DNA of 64,000 nt from the NCBI RefSeq assembly GCF_001949145.1, contig NW_019091385.1:3140059-3204058 (forward strand), written 5' to 3'. A model generated the notes under the pieces. The model was not told the origin of the DNA, did no database searches, and saw nothing but the letters and a program-made list of their open reading frames with translations. This document shows positions 1 through 13,318 of the stretch, one piece after another. This DNA is from Acanthaster planci (taxonomy: Eukaryota > Echinodermata > Asteroidea > Valvatida > Acanthasteridae). How positions within the stretch are numbered: position 1 is the first letter of the stretch; every line of letters starts with the position of its first letter. Made by a program: the position numbers and the translations under genes.

Positions 1-2929
1 CTAATGCTCCAGCAACCTTACATCTCACTATAACTTTATGTTCAAAGAAAGTCCGAGTAACGTCAGTACCGTGTACCAATCAGACTGTCTTTGCACTTTG
101 AAACCAAGTTTGCTCTGTCTGCTGGTTATTTTAGAGGAAAGGGGAAATGGGGAGCTATGTTGAACCGAAAGTGCCCTTTGCGTATAGTGCATTCAAGCGC
201 GGCACACCATTTGGTGCAATTGTTACGTTCTTTTCATCAAAATTTTCTGCAGGTAGGCAAAAATATCAAACGACTAGCCACGTGATAGAAAGTTTTCCTC
301 GTCGGGAGTTGACCCTTCAAATCAGAGCGCTTCAAATCCTTCATTGCTTTTCCATCATCGGACGTGTGCATCTGGCTGTTACCCAACATGTAATAGCCAG
401 TAAAATGATGGGCCAGAGTGTCAGTTGGTATAATACAAGAGCTCACAGAGGTATTGCCTGACCCAGATCAGGCTGTATTGCCTGAAAAACAACGACAAAA
501 AAGATTTGGCAATGGCTCGTGGAGATCTTAAGTCCTAAAATCCGGGGAGATTTACGGTTGCATCTCGCTGCTGCCGTGCTCTCACGACGGAGGAAATGAA
601 GGCTGTGGTCGGCTGTAAAGGCACAAGGTTTATTGGAATGTCACGTCAGCACAAGATGGTCTTGGCCAAATTCCATTCCGTATCTGTTTTTAATACTAAA
701 TTTGTCTTGGTCGCTCGTTGTGCACTTCGACATCAAATCCCATTAGGCTTCATGCACCATTACCAGTATGGTAAATCCAAAATTTCTTATGTCAATAGGT
801 GTCCGTTGTGTACTGCAATTTTGACGATGTTTTTAATGATGCAAATTGTTGAGATATCTTCCATAATAAACAGTTATAAGACTCTAGGCAAAAATAGAGT
901 GCACTAAAACGCATCTGACATAATACCGTTCTTCACAATGTCGACACTGACCATACCCTTCAACAGTAATTGTTGGAGGATCTCTGTGTAAGTCGACTTT
1001 AAGAGGACATCAAGACTGAGCAACGGCAAGGCCAGTCACAACGGAACTTCACTTTTGAACGCTCAATTTTCGACGGTTCCTTCCTCCCACGTCAGACTTG
1101 TCGGTGCCCCCGGGGCTTCCGGATGGTGATGCTCGTTGTCCGCGCTTATTTCTTGAAGATTCTAAGGATTGCAGTTTATACGACGTGTTGAGAGCAGTAC
1201 TTGGCTGCCGGAGTAGCTGGGCTCGTAAGCTAACCTGCCTTTACGACGTCTAAATTGGATTCACAAGTGTAAGGCTGTAAAGAGTCCTGTAAAACGTTCG
1301 GCTGTTAACAGTTCAACGAAGGTCCTTAAACGGTGCTTAATGTTATCTCCATCGTTTCAACTGACCATATGCGGTACGCAGAATTGCTTGACCTGCTTTC
1401 CGTTTTCGTGTGTAGTTGAGAGCTATGCCCGTGCTCTAAACAGCGAAAGAAGTGGTAAAGTTCAACTGGCACGTAACGTTTTCTTATCATTTGTGTAAGA
1501 GTTAATGATATTTTATTTTTAGAAACTCTTGAAGCTTGTAAATGTAAGCAGACCTCTGATCTGTAACCTTCTGATATCACTCTGGCTTTTGGTCAAAGTA
1601 AACACTTGTTTTGGGAAAATACATACAGAACTGCAGTTCTGGCAGCAGGGCGTGTGCCAATTTTACGCAGAGGATCTTGTGAAATTGAGACGTGAACTCG
1701 CTGATGCCCCACATCAACCATTACCAGATTCGTTCATCTTCCCGCCCTGCTGTGGTCACGTGACTGCCAAGCTCACGGCTGTTTTTATTTGGTTGATACT
1801 GCGGAAGAAAAATATGTATTCAGCGGAATTCGGCCGCCTTGATTAGGGCTTCGGAGTTCAACGCCGTCGCTGGAGTTTCGGACAGAGAGGCGCCAGACGA
1901 CTCGGGCAGCCTGCGGACACGAGGGGTTTAAGCCACTCATAATGAGGTGCGGACACGACAGGCCGGCAGATATGGGGGGAAGGAGAGGGGGTGTAATGGA
2001 GAAGCAATTTCCGCCCCACACATCTCAATGTCAGCCGGCCTCAGCGCTGGAGAGGATGCATCTTAAAGGGGTATTCCTTCTAGACCTGAGAGCAAAGTAG
2101 CTCACATGCAGCACTGCTGGTCTTCCATTACCCTTCAGAACACAACCACCGACGGTGCAGTGCAAAGTCATAATAGGAACCTTGCAATAAAAAAACTGAA
2201 AAGACCAACCTACCTTGTCAGGTGCCACAGACAAAAAAGAAGCATTTAAACTTCAAGAAGTCCACTCAGAACTCTTTTAACCATTACGCAGCCTTCGGTC
2301 AATTCTCGTCTTTGAGGATGATTAGAATCTGATGATAAGGTAATGTCAGCTGATCGAGTTGGGGGACATCAGTATGGTGGACTATGGGTGACCAATAAAG
2401 TATCGCCATAAGAAGTAGTCATACCTTTGTTCTTGAAAAGTAGTCAGCAGGCTGAAAGCATACATTTCAGGATACTATTTGTATGGCGTTCTCACCGCAA
2501 ACGAACGTGTTATGTACCCTACTGTTTGGAGCTAGCTTCGGGAATGGAACTCCATTACTGCAATGCCAGTGGGTCGGCATTAACCCCGCTTGCGTTGCAG
2601 CTTTTTGGCATTGTCTTCTGAAAGGAATTTCGTCATGTTCAGCCGTGCCCCCCCCCCAAAAAAAAAAGCGGTTGAATGGGCATACAAAATAATGGTGGCG
2701 GCAGACGAGGAAATTCCGAACGGCACGTAGCATAAAATAAGCATCGTATCCGATGACAAGTGGTGGTAATCGAATGATTTTTTTCTTTCTTCGTCAGAGA
2801 AGGAATTAACTTCCTTTTTCCCGCGTGAAGTGTGTGCGAGTGAGTTGCAAGTGCTGCTGACGTGCCGGTGCAAAACATTTTCCGCAGCAACCGATGATTT
2901 ACAGTTTTAGTTTTAAAAAAAAGCGAATT
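1..2929. other. No gene recognised; AT-rich non-coding DNA
   Basis: Six-frame reading gives only short ORFs with no recognisable domain, no run of exon-like codon use and no repeat that I could pair elsewhere in the window. A C8/A9 homopolymer run lies near 2648-2667. It may be intron of the leftward receptor gene whose first exon is at 18.6-19.0 kb, or intergenic. Confidence 0.5.
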
Positions 2930-3117
2930 TCAATCAGCTCCGAAGAGACTGGAAAGTTTGTCGATCGAGTCGACCGGTCTCTGGTGAAATGTGATGAACT
3001 TGTCTGAGGCCGCTTGACGGTTGAAGCTGAACACCCCGAGGCACTTGTTGCCTGTCGCTGTCACTACCGCCAATGAAGCACTGTCAAAGGGTGGTATGGT
3101 GTAATGTGCCGTTTGGG
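2930..3117 (-). CDS. Possible terminal coding exon, unknown protein
   Basis: On the minus strand an open frame of about 62 codons ends in TGA at 2932-2930. Just upstream is a good 3' splice-site arrangement: a CTAAC branch-point-like motif, a T-rich stretch and TTTTTAG at 3118-3124. Codons between there and the stop are C/G-ending much more often than in the surrounding DNA, which looks exonic. The peptide begins QTAHYTIPPF and ends KLSSLFGAD; I recognise no family. It is downstream of, and on the same strand as, the GABA-B-like first exon at 18.6 kb, so it could be a 3' exon of that gene, but about 15 kb with no identified exon separates them. It could equally be a fragment of another gene or chance. 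Confidence 0.3.
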
Positions 3118-6100
3118 CTAAAAACGCATCGTTAGGAAAAACCGATTTCTCCATACGCGTCAAATATTATTGGGACATCTTGATACGTATTTACATTTAT
3201 ATATGTTTGCTCTGTAATGAATGAAAGCGTATGTATGTGGAAAACCTGGCGGCAAAACTGGTCCGTTCCTTTTTTTCTCTCTTGACAATGAGCCTGAATG
3301 AGGAATTCATTTTGAAAACAGTGCGATACCTCAGAAAGCTTGGTTTTAAATTTCCTTCCAACAGCGGTCTAATTAAGACTCCTTCCCCCCAAAAATGGTC
3401 TTTTCAGATTTCACACAAACTCCACTTGCAAGTTGGTGACGGTAAAGTGCAGTACAAAACATTGTACACAGCTAATCATTAGCAACAGGCTCTCTGCCTA
3501 CCGCTTGTCGACAACAGTTTCGGTGGCAGGAACATTTCTTGACATCAAACATTCAGCCTCAATGGCCTGCCTCCCTCGTCCTCATACCGACTGAGGGCGC
3601 TGCACAAATTATCAAATAACTCAAGTTTGTGAACTCTTGGCTCTGTTTTCCGCCATTTTCACCGCTGATCCCCGTATCGTTATTGATCAGCCCTGTTAAA
3701 TTGGAGCCAAACATGATGGTCCAGGTCGGTAAACACAACTTCGTCTTTTCTGATATTAAAAGTGGAAAAATATCATCCATGAACATGTGGCCTGCAGTGA
3801 CCGCACGGGCCGAACTTTGGACTTCCGTCCGCGTCAACAGAACCGTGCGGCCAAGCGATTGCATTCCATCTCCCTGCTGTTGAGGAATATCGACAAACAG
3901 GGTATAGTAATCTTGAGGTAATTGGTGGCTGAGTAGAGATAAAGCCGCGTTGCTAAGAGCCCCGAAGTGTTGTAGTGAAGGAGAAGAGTCGTCTCAATTA
4001 TAAAGCAAATCAGACACATTATTGTTGTAATGCTAAATTGAATGACTGCGTACAAATCCCTCGTGTTGAAACTCAGTGCATTAAATGGGATCCATTTCAT
4101 TCAAACTGTCGTCACTAAAGTATCAGTCCAACTGAGTGAGTTTGAACCCTTACGAAATGGGAGAATAACAAGGGAAATATTCTCTTGAGTCGTCCGTACT
4201 TATGAGGAAATGGACCTGTTTAGAGCTTTTTTGTAAAACAAAATGTGCGTGACAAAAAAAAGATTACATGTAGTAGTTTCTTGAAATACCAGAGGTACAT
4301 TTAAGCAATGATTGGTCTGCGTGTTCATGAATTTATCCCACTGTAATGTCAAACATTTGATGCCACTGTTGGCTGAAATTTATGTGAAAACCAGGGCACG
4401 GCGTGCACATAAATAGTATTCGATAGTATTCTCACAGGGTTGGTTATAATAGAACTATCCCCGTGCTGTATTGTTGATTCATGTAAATTTTGAATGAAGG
4501 CCACATTCATAACAGTGCAATATACAGACCACAGCGTGAAACAATACCACTGGAATTGTGTTATTATTAAAGTCTCACACGATGATATTGATGTTGCTAT
4601 ACTAACAAAACGACATCAATACCCTTCATTATTAATAACGAACCGGCACAAGCACATTAGCCAGGCAGTCACTGTATCATATCTGAATAATGATACTGCA
4701 ATGAATGAACATTGCTGCAGCATGTTTGATTTGCTTTTGTATCGACTAATCTAATCGATGAACGGGCATTTCACCACACTTGTTCCGTATATCGCTTATG
4801 AGCAAAATGACCTTAAGAAATCACTTTGGTATAAGAAACTTGGTCAGGCTTGCAAACCTGGCAGTTTAAAGGCCAGTTATAAAGTGTCATTTTCAAGTTC
4901 TCACATCGTCCCAATTGAAATCATAACGGTGTGACTTAAGTGATACGGAGCACATTAGGTGCCATAGGTCTAGGAAAATTTATGCAATACGCGCTCGAAA
5001 TTTTCTCCCAAATTTGTAATGTAACCTTGCAATTTCTAAAACTCCGTAACTTGTTTCCATATTCTTATTTCTTATGTTCAAAAAAACCTGACGTCGTGTG
5101 ATGTCGATGTCATTCGTCTGGTCAGTATCCAGGTGTTCATACATGAATTTCGGAGCTTTCCTGAGAAAATTTTTAAGGTTTTTTTTTACCAAAGTTCCTA
5201 AACTGTACTCACGCCGCGCAATTTTAGTCCATCCAAGAATTGCCATCTCCGTTTAAAGTACCTTATTCTTGCCCGAGGCCATTGACATTACGTCGCTGGG
5301 CAACGCCACGGCCATCTGATGTTGTTCATCATTTTCAAAGATAGATCAATCACGCACATGGATGAACTAAACCATTAAACACGCCAGAGCTTACATATTT
5401 TTATAGGTCTGTCCACGTTCATGAACACGGCAAAATTCGATTACGAAGCGCACACACAAACATGTTACACTAAAAAGTTATGACTTTATGTAATAGCGAA
5501 TCACTGGCTTAGTGCCTTTTCCACAGTAATGTATGTGTAGCATTCATGATGATGACTCAACCCTCAGGATGTATGATACGCAGTGATTTGCACAAAAACA
5601 TCTCAAGCAGCTTTCTAAGAGATACGGCAGACTTCAGGATGCCCTAAAGGTCCTGCGTTTTTTACTGTAATTTGAAACGGTCAGCAGTCTTAATCTTATT
5701 CTCAGATTAAGGAGTAGTTTTAAACGCCATTCAAGGCCCAAGCGTATTTCACATTTGTTACCAACCATTCCAAAACTAAAGTATGGGTAAGATTAATGTT
5801 TGAAAATTCCTCGCCCAGCTCTTAATTTCCATACTGGTACTTTCCATTCGATCTACAGTGCAATTTCTGCCTGCAAAAGGCTTTGGTTATTGGCTATAAC
5901 AAGCATTGAAAATCGTGGACTTTGTTGGGCCACGTTAACAATGTAATGAAATTAAACCATCAGTGTTGCATCTGCCTGTTAAAAGTCTCCAGTGAAAAGT
6001 TAACTCCAACCTTCCTTTTATCTGGTTTGCGTAGCAAAACCAGCCTGAAAAGTAGTTTGCTGTTAGACAGTATCCTTTAACATCCAAACAAATCTGCCGA

Positions 6101-9100
6101 AAACCGATCTGTAATTTACGATCACAATTGCCCAGCAACATTTTATGCTGGCAGAAATTCGTGCTTAAATACACAACATTCAAAAAGCATACACATGACC
6201 ATGAGAAAAGCGGAAGATCCCTTTTGGGTAATCCCGCATCTCATCTTCCATTTCTCGTTTCACACGAATGTACACCTTGCCATTTAACGGCAAATGATTC
6301 GAGGACATCGAATTGATAATAACTATGACTAATTGACACAATGATTTGACGTTAATATATTTTTATTGGTTAGGACTGCCTTTTATGACGTCGGCACTCC
6401 AAAGCAGAATAAATAGTTCCGACGCCAATGTAAATGAAGGTACGTCGGTCTAGAAGGAGAAGTGAAAACAAGAAACTCTAATGGGGGTGTAGAAACCCAT
6501 CAGTGGCATTGGAAAGCTGCGGCCGGCCATCTAAAAGAAAGTGTTTATTTATCCACTCCGAAAGCCAACGAATTATTGATGTTCGAAGTAAGAATGTCAA
6601 AGCGGCCAAGATGTAAAAGCTGCTCCATTGTGAACATCGTTTAATTGCTGGTGGATATGTCAAAAGATCAACAGCCTAGGTTAGTGAAAAAAATTCTTTT
6701 TCCGGGGGGGGGGTTCTGAATTGCCAGCGCACAGTTTTCCCATCATTATTTTTCCTCAACAGCTCCTGGTACAAATCGGAATCAAGAGACGTTCCCCACT
6801 GTTCACAACGGAAATCTATAGATTGTTGTAGCAATTATGTTATTTAAATATGCGTTGAATAAAACGTGTTATAGTATTTGCATGTCAACGTTGTAACATC
6901 TGAATCATGACCACAGTTATGCAGTACGGTGAGCCCAATAGCAGCTCTAAATAGCACCATCAGAGGCGTTAAGTTCAGCATACAGGAAGAGAGTGGAGAT
7001 GGCTGAAAGGGGTGCGTGCACAGGGATGAAATGATGCAGATGAAAACACACTCGTTGTTTGTGAACACACGCCGTTTCAGATTCTCACTTGAGTGAAAAA
7101 GCATATTCTGTTTCTTCCTTCCAAATTGATCGGCAAATTCCAAAGGGCGGTGCGGAGAGCTTCGTCCCATAGATAGCCACAATGTTTATTCATAAACAAA
7201 TTCAAGTGTTCCTGATGTTAATAAATGCTGAACTTCGAGATTGAAGAAAAAAGCCAGCCTTTTCGGCTTTTCGTCCGTCCCTCATAAAAATGCAACGCCA
7301 TCGTCCGCGGATTAAATCATGCGCCTGATTGAGTGCGTTGCAAACCGATGGAAACTTCTGATAACAGGCGAGTAAAAACTGTCATGAAATACCGATCGCC
7401 ATGGAAATGGCCGACGTACATTTAAATGCATCATACATCATACTATTTCTACCTGAGATTCGAGAAAATCAAAAGCCGCCACGATATTGTCTGTGTCAAC
7501 ACATCCGATAAAAGGAAGAATTGTGACACTTGCATTCCTGGATATCCGGATGCGTTACTGTGTGCACTGTCTTTACTATGGCTGCCACTTAAATGCTTAT
7601 TGTAGTTTGAGTCATTCACGGTATTAAGAGACAACATGTAAAACGTTGACCACATTCTACGATCAAGAGCCAATTCCTTTGCAAGTGACCACTCAATCCT
7701 ACACCATACACACACCTGACAGCTGACCGGCTTTAATTCATTTTTATAAATGGCGCTTCACGGCACAAACACACACAAAAATCGAATGCCGAATAACTGA
7801 TGAAGGGGACACCAAGGAAATCTAATCTATAACGCTGCCTTATCACCGCCTGTTAGTCCTTGCTGTGATTTATAAACATTTAAGTCAGCGACGGCGAATC
7901 TTGCCTGCCAAGACAGGCATGCGAGGCACGGAAAATCAATGTCACACGCCGTCATCGGAGAGTGCAAGTCGCGAAGCCAATGTTCCGGGTCTCGTTCCCG
8001 TCCAAGCTGATTTGTTTTTGAGTACCATACTTACACTAGTTAAGTGCGAGGATCTATACTGCTAGCGAGTTTGGTGTCCTTGCGCGGAGTGATATTAAAC
8101 CGGCTATTCAGCTTCCACTGATAGCGAACGGCCCATTACCGGAAACTGGAAGTCAGATGTCATCGGAATCTTTATACAATTATGTGTGATTTAATGCTTG
8201 TAAAAATGAGACGATTACACATTCTCCACATTCAATAAACCATCCAAGATGCAAAGATATTGTCCAGCACCGTAGACAGGAAATGGTCTTGTTGTGTCAT
8301 ATCCTCAAATTTGTCTCTGACGAGTCCACTCCAATGTGACTGTTTGCAGGCCATGCAGAGCGTTATTTTGCAGTCATTCTGGAAAGACAATTATTCATTC
8401 ATTGCAAAACCTCATAAAATTATGGATTTTTACCACTATCAAATTGGGAATGCTCACTAACTAATGATACTTCCCTTGATGCCATTCCCCTGAGATGATT
8501 CAGTGTAACTGGTTTTGAAATATTATACATACGAGAAGGGAAGGATGTCAGTTGCATGTGTTTCGGTACATATTGTTGCGCATCGCTTCCCCTTATACAT
8601 GTAATACATTGCAATGCAGGTGCTTGACAATACAGAAATTGTGTATGAGAATGCACATTTTGCAGACTCCATTTCATTAGTGATCATGTCACTTTCGCTC
8701 AGAATCCCAAGTTGTATTCTTTTTCTCATCGCATTTCTTTCTTCTCCCTTTGAGGGCCGATTCTTCAAACGAGATGTTAATGTTAATTCCTCCTGGACTA
8801 GATTGAAACAAACTAGATAAATCAATGTGATTTTCATTAAACTGCTTTAGAGGAATGAAATCAAAGCTGTGATAGAAAAAAAAGAGTTCCGGCCTAAGAA
8901 CACCCAGCCTTTTTTTTTTTTTGCTTGTTGCTACCACACAATGGCTAAACAGGTACACGATTGAGCTTCTGCGGAGTGGGAATATTTTTAGGGGAATGGA
9001 ATTACAGCCAGTGTAATGCTATCCACGGAACTCTTTCCACAAACCAATTTCAATAGATTGGCTGAATTCCCGCGGCAAGATGGACGAGCAACCTTTTGAA

Positions 9101-11825
9101 CCGAGCCCCGCAGATTCGATTATTTTCATCTGCAGCAAAAAAATCAAAAGCAGGACATTAACATTACAAAAATACTGTACTGCTGAGAAAATGACATGGA
9201 TTTCCTGCCCAAAGTAAAAAGTTTGTACTAACACTTTGTAAGCATGGAATACAAATGTAGCCAAAATCAAATGTGCCACGTTTTCATTTTCTCAGATACG
9301 AGTTTCTTGATTATTCTACGAACACCTAAATGCACTCGATATACTTTTAACATTTATGTTCTTTGAATACTCGGTATTATTATTTTTTGTGTGAATTGCC
9401 TGAGGTTTTATTTAGAGCGGATTTGTTTAGTATTGACACACTCGTTGATCGTACATTAGCGATGTGAATATTTCAGTTGAGATTGACAAGTTCACTGCAA
9501 AATGTTATCCGCCGCCACGGTTCAAATTCTTTCTCCCGAGGCTAGTCCAAATATCACTGCGCACCAAGAACAAACAAGCAAGCCGCAGCAAACTCCACAA
9601 AAGCAATCTACATTGGTTTGCTTTGAGGAAACAAGTAAATGCAGTACCTCTGCTTTTCAGGTGCATTTGGTGCGCTGGTGAACGAGGGGCACTGACATCA
9701 TCATCCGGCCTTACGAAATATTGCCCGACTGGCGAGTTTTTTACACAGCTGGATTCTAGCCAATCCTGAATCATGCAGCTTGGTGTCTGAAGTTGCGGAA
9801 AACGAAGAGTGACTGCATTCCGAACTGACCATCATCAAAGCTGAAACTGCTGCAGCAACTTAATGATGCAATTACCCTTGAAACACCAATTGTCATTCCG
9901 GCCTGCGTTTTGTGACGTTAAATAACAAATATTCAGGTTTCACAAACGATATCTTCCATGTTCAATTACCAAGTCATGTTTAAGTAACTTGATAAATCCT
10001 ATGCTCATAAACACTTTGAAGAAGAACTTGGGTTTGGTACAGCCTTGTGAGCATTTTCCATAAGAAGAAATCTGATGGTGTAACGCGATGTGCGGGGGAT
10101 GGTGTGCACGCATGGCGCGTCACCTTGCTCGGGATCTGCTTCCTGCCTCGGTTTGAAGACCGCACCAGTCTAAGGAGCATGCCCCGCCCTTGGCAGAGTG
10201 CCCAGGTTATCGGGAGTGCTATCGACGCGGGCGGCCTCCTCTATCCAAAAGAACCCGATCCTTGATCATGGCCTTGAGGCTGCCTGCACGCGGCTGGGTT
10301 GGTACACCGCTGCCCTGGAGCGAACTAGGCCAGAGAGAAATAAACTAACGTTTCACGGGCCTGCCTGGGCTGATCCTGCCGGCAAGGGGTAAACCACTAT
10401 ATCGGGAATGGTAGTGTGAAATGAATTTCGTTGTTCCGCGGCGTCTAATCAATCAACAGCTCATGGGCATCAATATCAATATCTCCCTTACTGAGTATTG
10501 TTTATTAAACTCATGACGTTCGGCCCAAAGCAACCTCACTGATCCACACAGGACAAGTGCGCAATTTGAGGCCTAATAGTTATGTCGAAAAGAACCATCC
10601 AGTCGTGTTCATGTGGAGGCAATTGTCCTTAGAGTATGTTGCAGCACCACCACTTATCAAAAATGAAAGAAAAATCCAAAATGCATGGACGTCAAATCTG
10701 AGCTGGTCCAAAGCTACAAACACAAATGGATTGTCTTTAAATATTCGCAGGTAGGCCTAAATTTGTCGATACCGAAAAATTACCTGCGTGATCTCACAGG
10801 CGAATTTTACAACCAAAAAAAAAAACAAACAGATAGCACACACAAACAAACCATTTAACAAAATACAGAACAAATAATACTTAAAAAACCTTTGCAAATT
10901 AATATTTTCTTCGCAACGTCTCAAGAAATAGTGTTTCCGCCGCACAGCACCGAATCTTTCTGTCTTAGCGCCGGAAGCCGTATACAGGGAAGAACAATTT
11001 CTTTCCCGCATTGGACGAACATCCGCTCCTTTTGCTCGGGAACATTTTCTCATTACGTTGGATGATACCTCGGGGGGATGCAAACTCCCCAAACAAGGAG
11101 GACACTCATCAATCCCTTGTAATGTGTAGAAGCCCAAAGCACCCAAGGACCAGATGCTATTATACACCTACTTGAGCGCTTTGCCCGCTGGGGTTCAACC
11201 GGCTTCCCCCTTTCTCCCATTTCTTCTTTTCTAAATTCAGGTGGGGACCACGGACTACGCAGCGATTTTGTTGCTGTTGCTTGTTTGTGTATGTGTGTGT
11301 GGGGGGGGGGTCACTTGAGAAGCCCCATGTAATTTGCAAACTTTCGCTTGATGGAATACCCTGAATAATTTTGCAATACCTACTTCAAAACTGACGCGGG
11401 CAAAGGTCTCAGGAGATTAACTCATGTTTACACGGCATGAAGATAATCATGTGAATGCTTCGCTGGTGTATTCTTTCAGATAGTGTGGGGGCTAACAGCA
11501 TCGCTCCGATCTTTACTCGCTTTACTCACGAATGTTTTGACTGACTTTTTCATTAAATTGGTTGTCTGCTTCAACTATACTTTTTAAAGGGCAAGCAAAG
11601 CGGTGCATAGACAATCGTGAAAAGACTCAATTAAATCGTCGGATTATTAAAATAACGCTGCCTGAATTTAAGGTTACAATGTATATTCACTGTAGCTCCT
11701 CATTCAGTGCTATCAAGTGATGAAAGTGGTCCAAAATTGTCACTTTTAAAGTATTGAACTGCTAAAAATTCGTCTGTTTGATCAAAGTATTTATTTGAAA
11801 CAACTTAAGGTGCTGAGAGTTCTAC
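3118..11825. other. Non-coding stretch, nothing firm
   Basis: Only scattered short ORFs without recognisable motifs. A modestly GC-richer patch at about 10080-10390 has open frames on the plus strand but no domain that I recognise. Homopolymer runs occur near 6704, 8909 and 11301. No rRNA, tRNA or clear mobile element was found by eye. Confidence 0.45.
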
Positions 11826-12197
11826 ATGCATGTTGTGTCAAAGTGGAAGACATTTCGCTATATTTTAACCCTGATTACATATCAAACTGCTTGGATGGAT
11901 CTCTGTCAAGCCGTCTTGCCAGGGAATGTAATATTAGCTACTCTAGTTAACGAAAGAGACAGGAAAGGCCTTATGACAGGGAATGATCCATGTAGCACAG
12001 GCTCTAATAACAACTGTTACTTGTTGGTAAAATTAAAAAGCAAACAGTGTGTTGACGCATTTTGTAGATGCACGCAAACAGCCAGCTGCCAATCGCCTTT
12101 TTATAAAAAGAAATGCTATCTGTACGTAATCCGCATCGGCGTGGCTCATTTATCAAAACCACCCCGGCACTTGTGGGAGAGCAAGGTATACACGTAG
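11826..12197 (+). CDS. Small Cys-rich ORF, unknown, possibly secreted
   Basis: A 123-codon open frame. The first 30 residues are moderately hydrophobic (around YILTLITYQT) and could be a weak signal peptide or anchor. The middle carries six cysteines in roughly 45 residues (patterns CSTGSNNNC, CVDAFCRC, ASC and KKKC), an arrangement seen in small secreted proteins. I see no homologous family, no intron signals that would embed it in a larger gene, and no clear poly(A) signal. Codon use is not clearly different from the AT-rich surroundings, so a chance ORF is quite possible. Confidence 0.22.
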   Translation: MHVVSKWKTFRYILTLITYQTAWMDLCQAVLPGNVILATLVNERDRKGLMTGNDPCSTGSNNNCYLLVKLKSKQCVDAFCRCTQTASCQSPFYKKKCYLYVIRIGVAHLSKPPRHLWESKVYT

Positions 12198-12416
12198 AGT
12201 TGTGCTTGTAATATTAACGACGAGGGAGCCAAGGTTCTAACCAATGTAACTATCCGAGTTGTGCGGATGATTATAGCTGGTGGTTTAAACAAAGCTATTT
12301 AAAAAGCAAGAGCATGTGACTGAAAGTTTAGAAATACATAGGCAAATCAACAGAATGAAAAACTTTACATCCCTCCGAAATTGATCCTCGACTATCTGGT
12401 CACATTAAGTGTCAAC

Positions 12417-12619
12417 CAGTGTTGTAGTCGAGACCAATTAAGACCTTCACAAGACCAACACAAGACCTCCAGTCTGAATTCCAGTCACATGCTATTCAAA
12501 TGAACTGCAACAAAAGAATTCCTTTGTCATTGTTCACACTGTTGCTTATGGCTGCTCTTGTGCATGGTCTTGTGTCTGGTCTTGTGTCTGGTCTTGTGAT
12601 GGTCTCGGCTACAACACTG
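12417..12619. mobile_element. hAT-type MITE, 203 bp, 8-bp target-site duplication
   Basis: The element begins CAGTGTTGTAGTCGAGACC and ends with the near-perfect reverse complement GGTCTCGGCTACAACACTG (one mismatch). It is flanked on both sides by the identical 8-bp GTGTCAAC (12409-12416 and 12620-12627). CAG-type termini plus an 8-bp duplication are the hallmark of the hAT superfamily. The interior has no transposase but contains a short tandem array of a GTCTTGTGTCTG-type unit near 12567-12605. The ORF crossing it is not a gene. Confidence 0.9.
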
Positions 12620-12757
12620 GTGTCAACACGGCAAAATTGGTACTGGTGTAATTTTGTGCCACTTGAAGGGTTGAATAAACCGCCCCTTTCCCCCTACCGT
12701 TTCTATACTATCACGACAAAGCCCTTGAGCAATTTCCTCACAAGCGTTCTCCTAAAG

Positions 12758-12801
12758 CCCACACCTGCATAAATTAACTCCCACACCTGCATAAATTAAC
12801 T
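12758..12801. repeat. 22-bp tandem duplication, two copies
   Basis: The 22-bp unit starting CCCACACCTGCATAAATT occurs twice head-to-tail without mismatch (12758-12779 and 12780-12801). Confidence 0.85.
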
Positions 12802-13301
12802 CCTGAAATGCATGAGAGACACTCACACCAAGGAGACGGGGCTCGTCCCACTATCTACAATCTGAGCAGAATTTGTCACAGCTCACTGTTCATTTTCACT
12901 TGCCACAAAGGCAGTGATTTTGCTGCCTCAGCCAGGAGCAGAGAAATCGCTATCGGAGTATCGGTACTGCTGAAAGCTCTTGGTTTTGCCGTTGAAAGTC
13001 ACGCGACTAAAGCACATCTTTGAATGAGTGTGCAACATGTATATGTGGGGACCCACAACGGAAAGAAGTCTTGTGCGCACAGACTTTCGATTGACAAGCC
13101 TATGCAGTGCCACGCGGGTTTCAATATTGACGTCACAGGGACTTTTTAAGGCAAATGTGTCACGTGATGTGCATTCACGCGTCTCGATTTAATGCACAGA
13201 ACAAATTTGGCTCGGACGTACGTTTCCCAATAAATGATTGCATAGAAGTTGACGACACGTATACTTTACAAACATGTAGCATCCACAAATATTTGCAGAT
13301 C

Positions 13302-13318
13302 TGTGTGTGTGTGTGTGT
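13302..13318. repeat. (TG)n microsatellite
   Basis: Uninterrupted TG dinucleotide run. Confidence 0.9.

Noticed and set aside
10350-10392. GGGCTGATCCTGCCGGCAAG, resembling the 5' end of 18S rRNA
   Set aside because: Only a short partial match to the conserved CTGGTTGATCCTGCCAG; the neighbouring sequence is not rRNA-like.
10757-11167. 136-codon minus-strand ORF with a hydrophobic stretch
   Set aside because: Hydrophobic part comes from A/T-rich sequence (runs of Phe); no family, no splice or signal context.
12500-12772. ORF with repeated VSGLVSGLV
   Set aside because: Lies across the tandem repeats and right end of the hAT MITE at 12417-12619.
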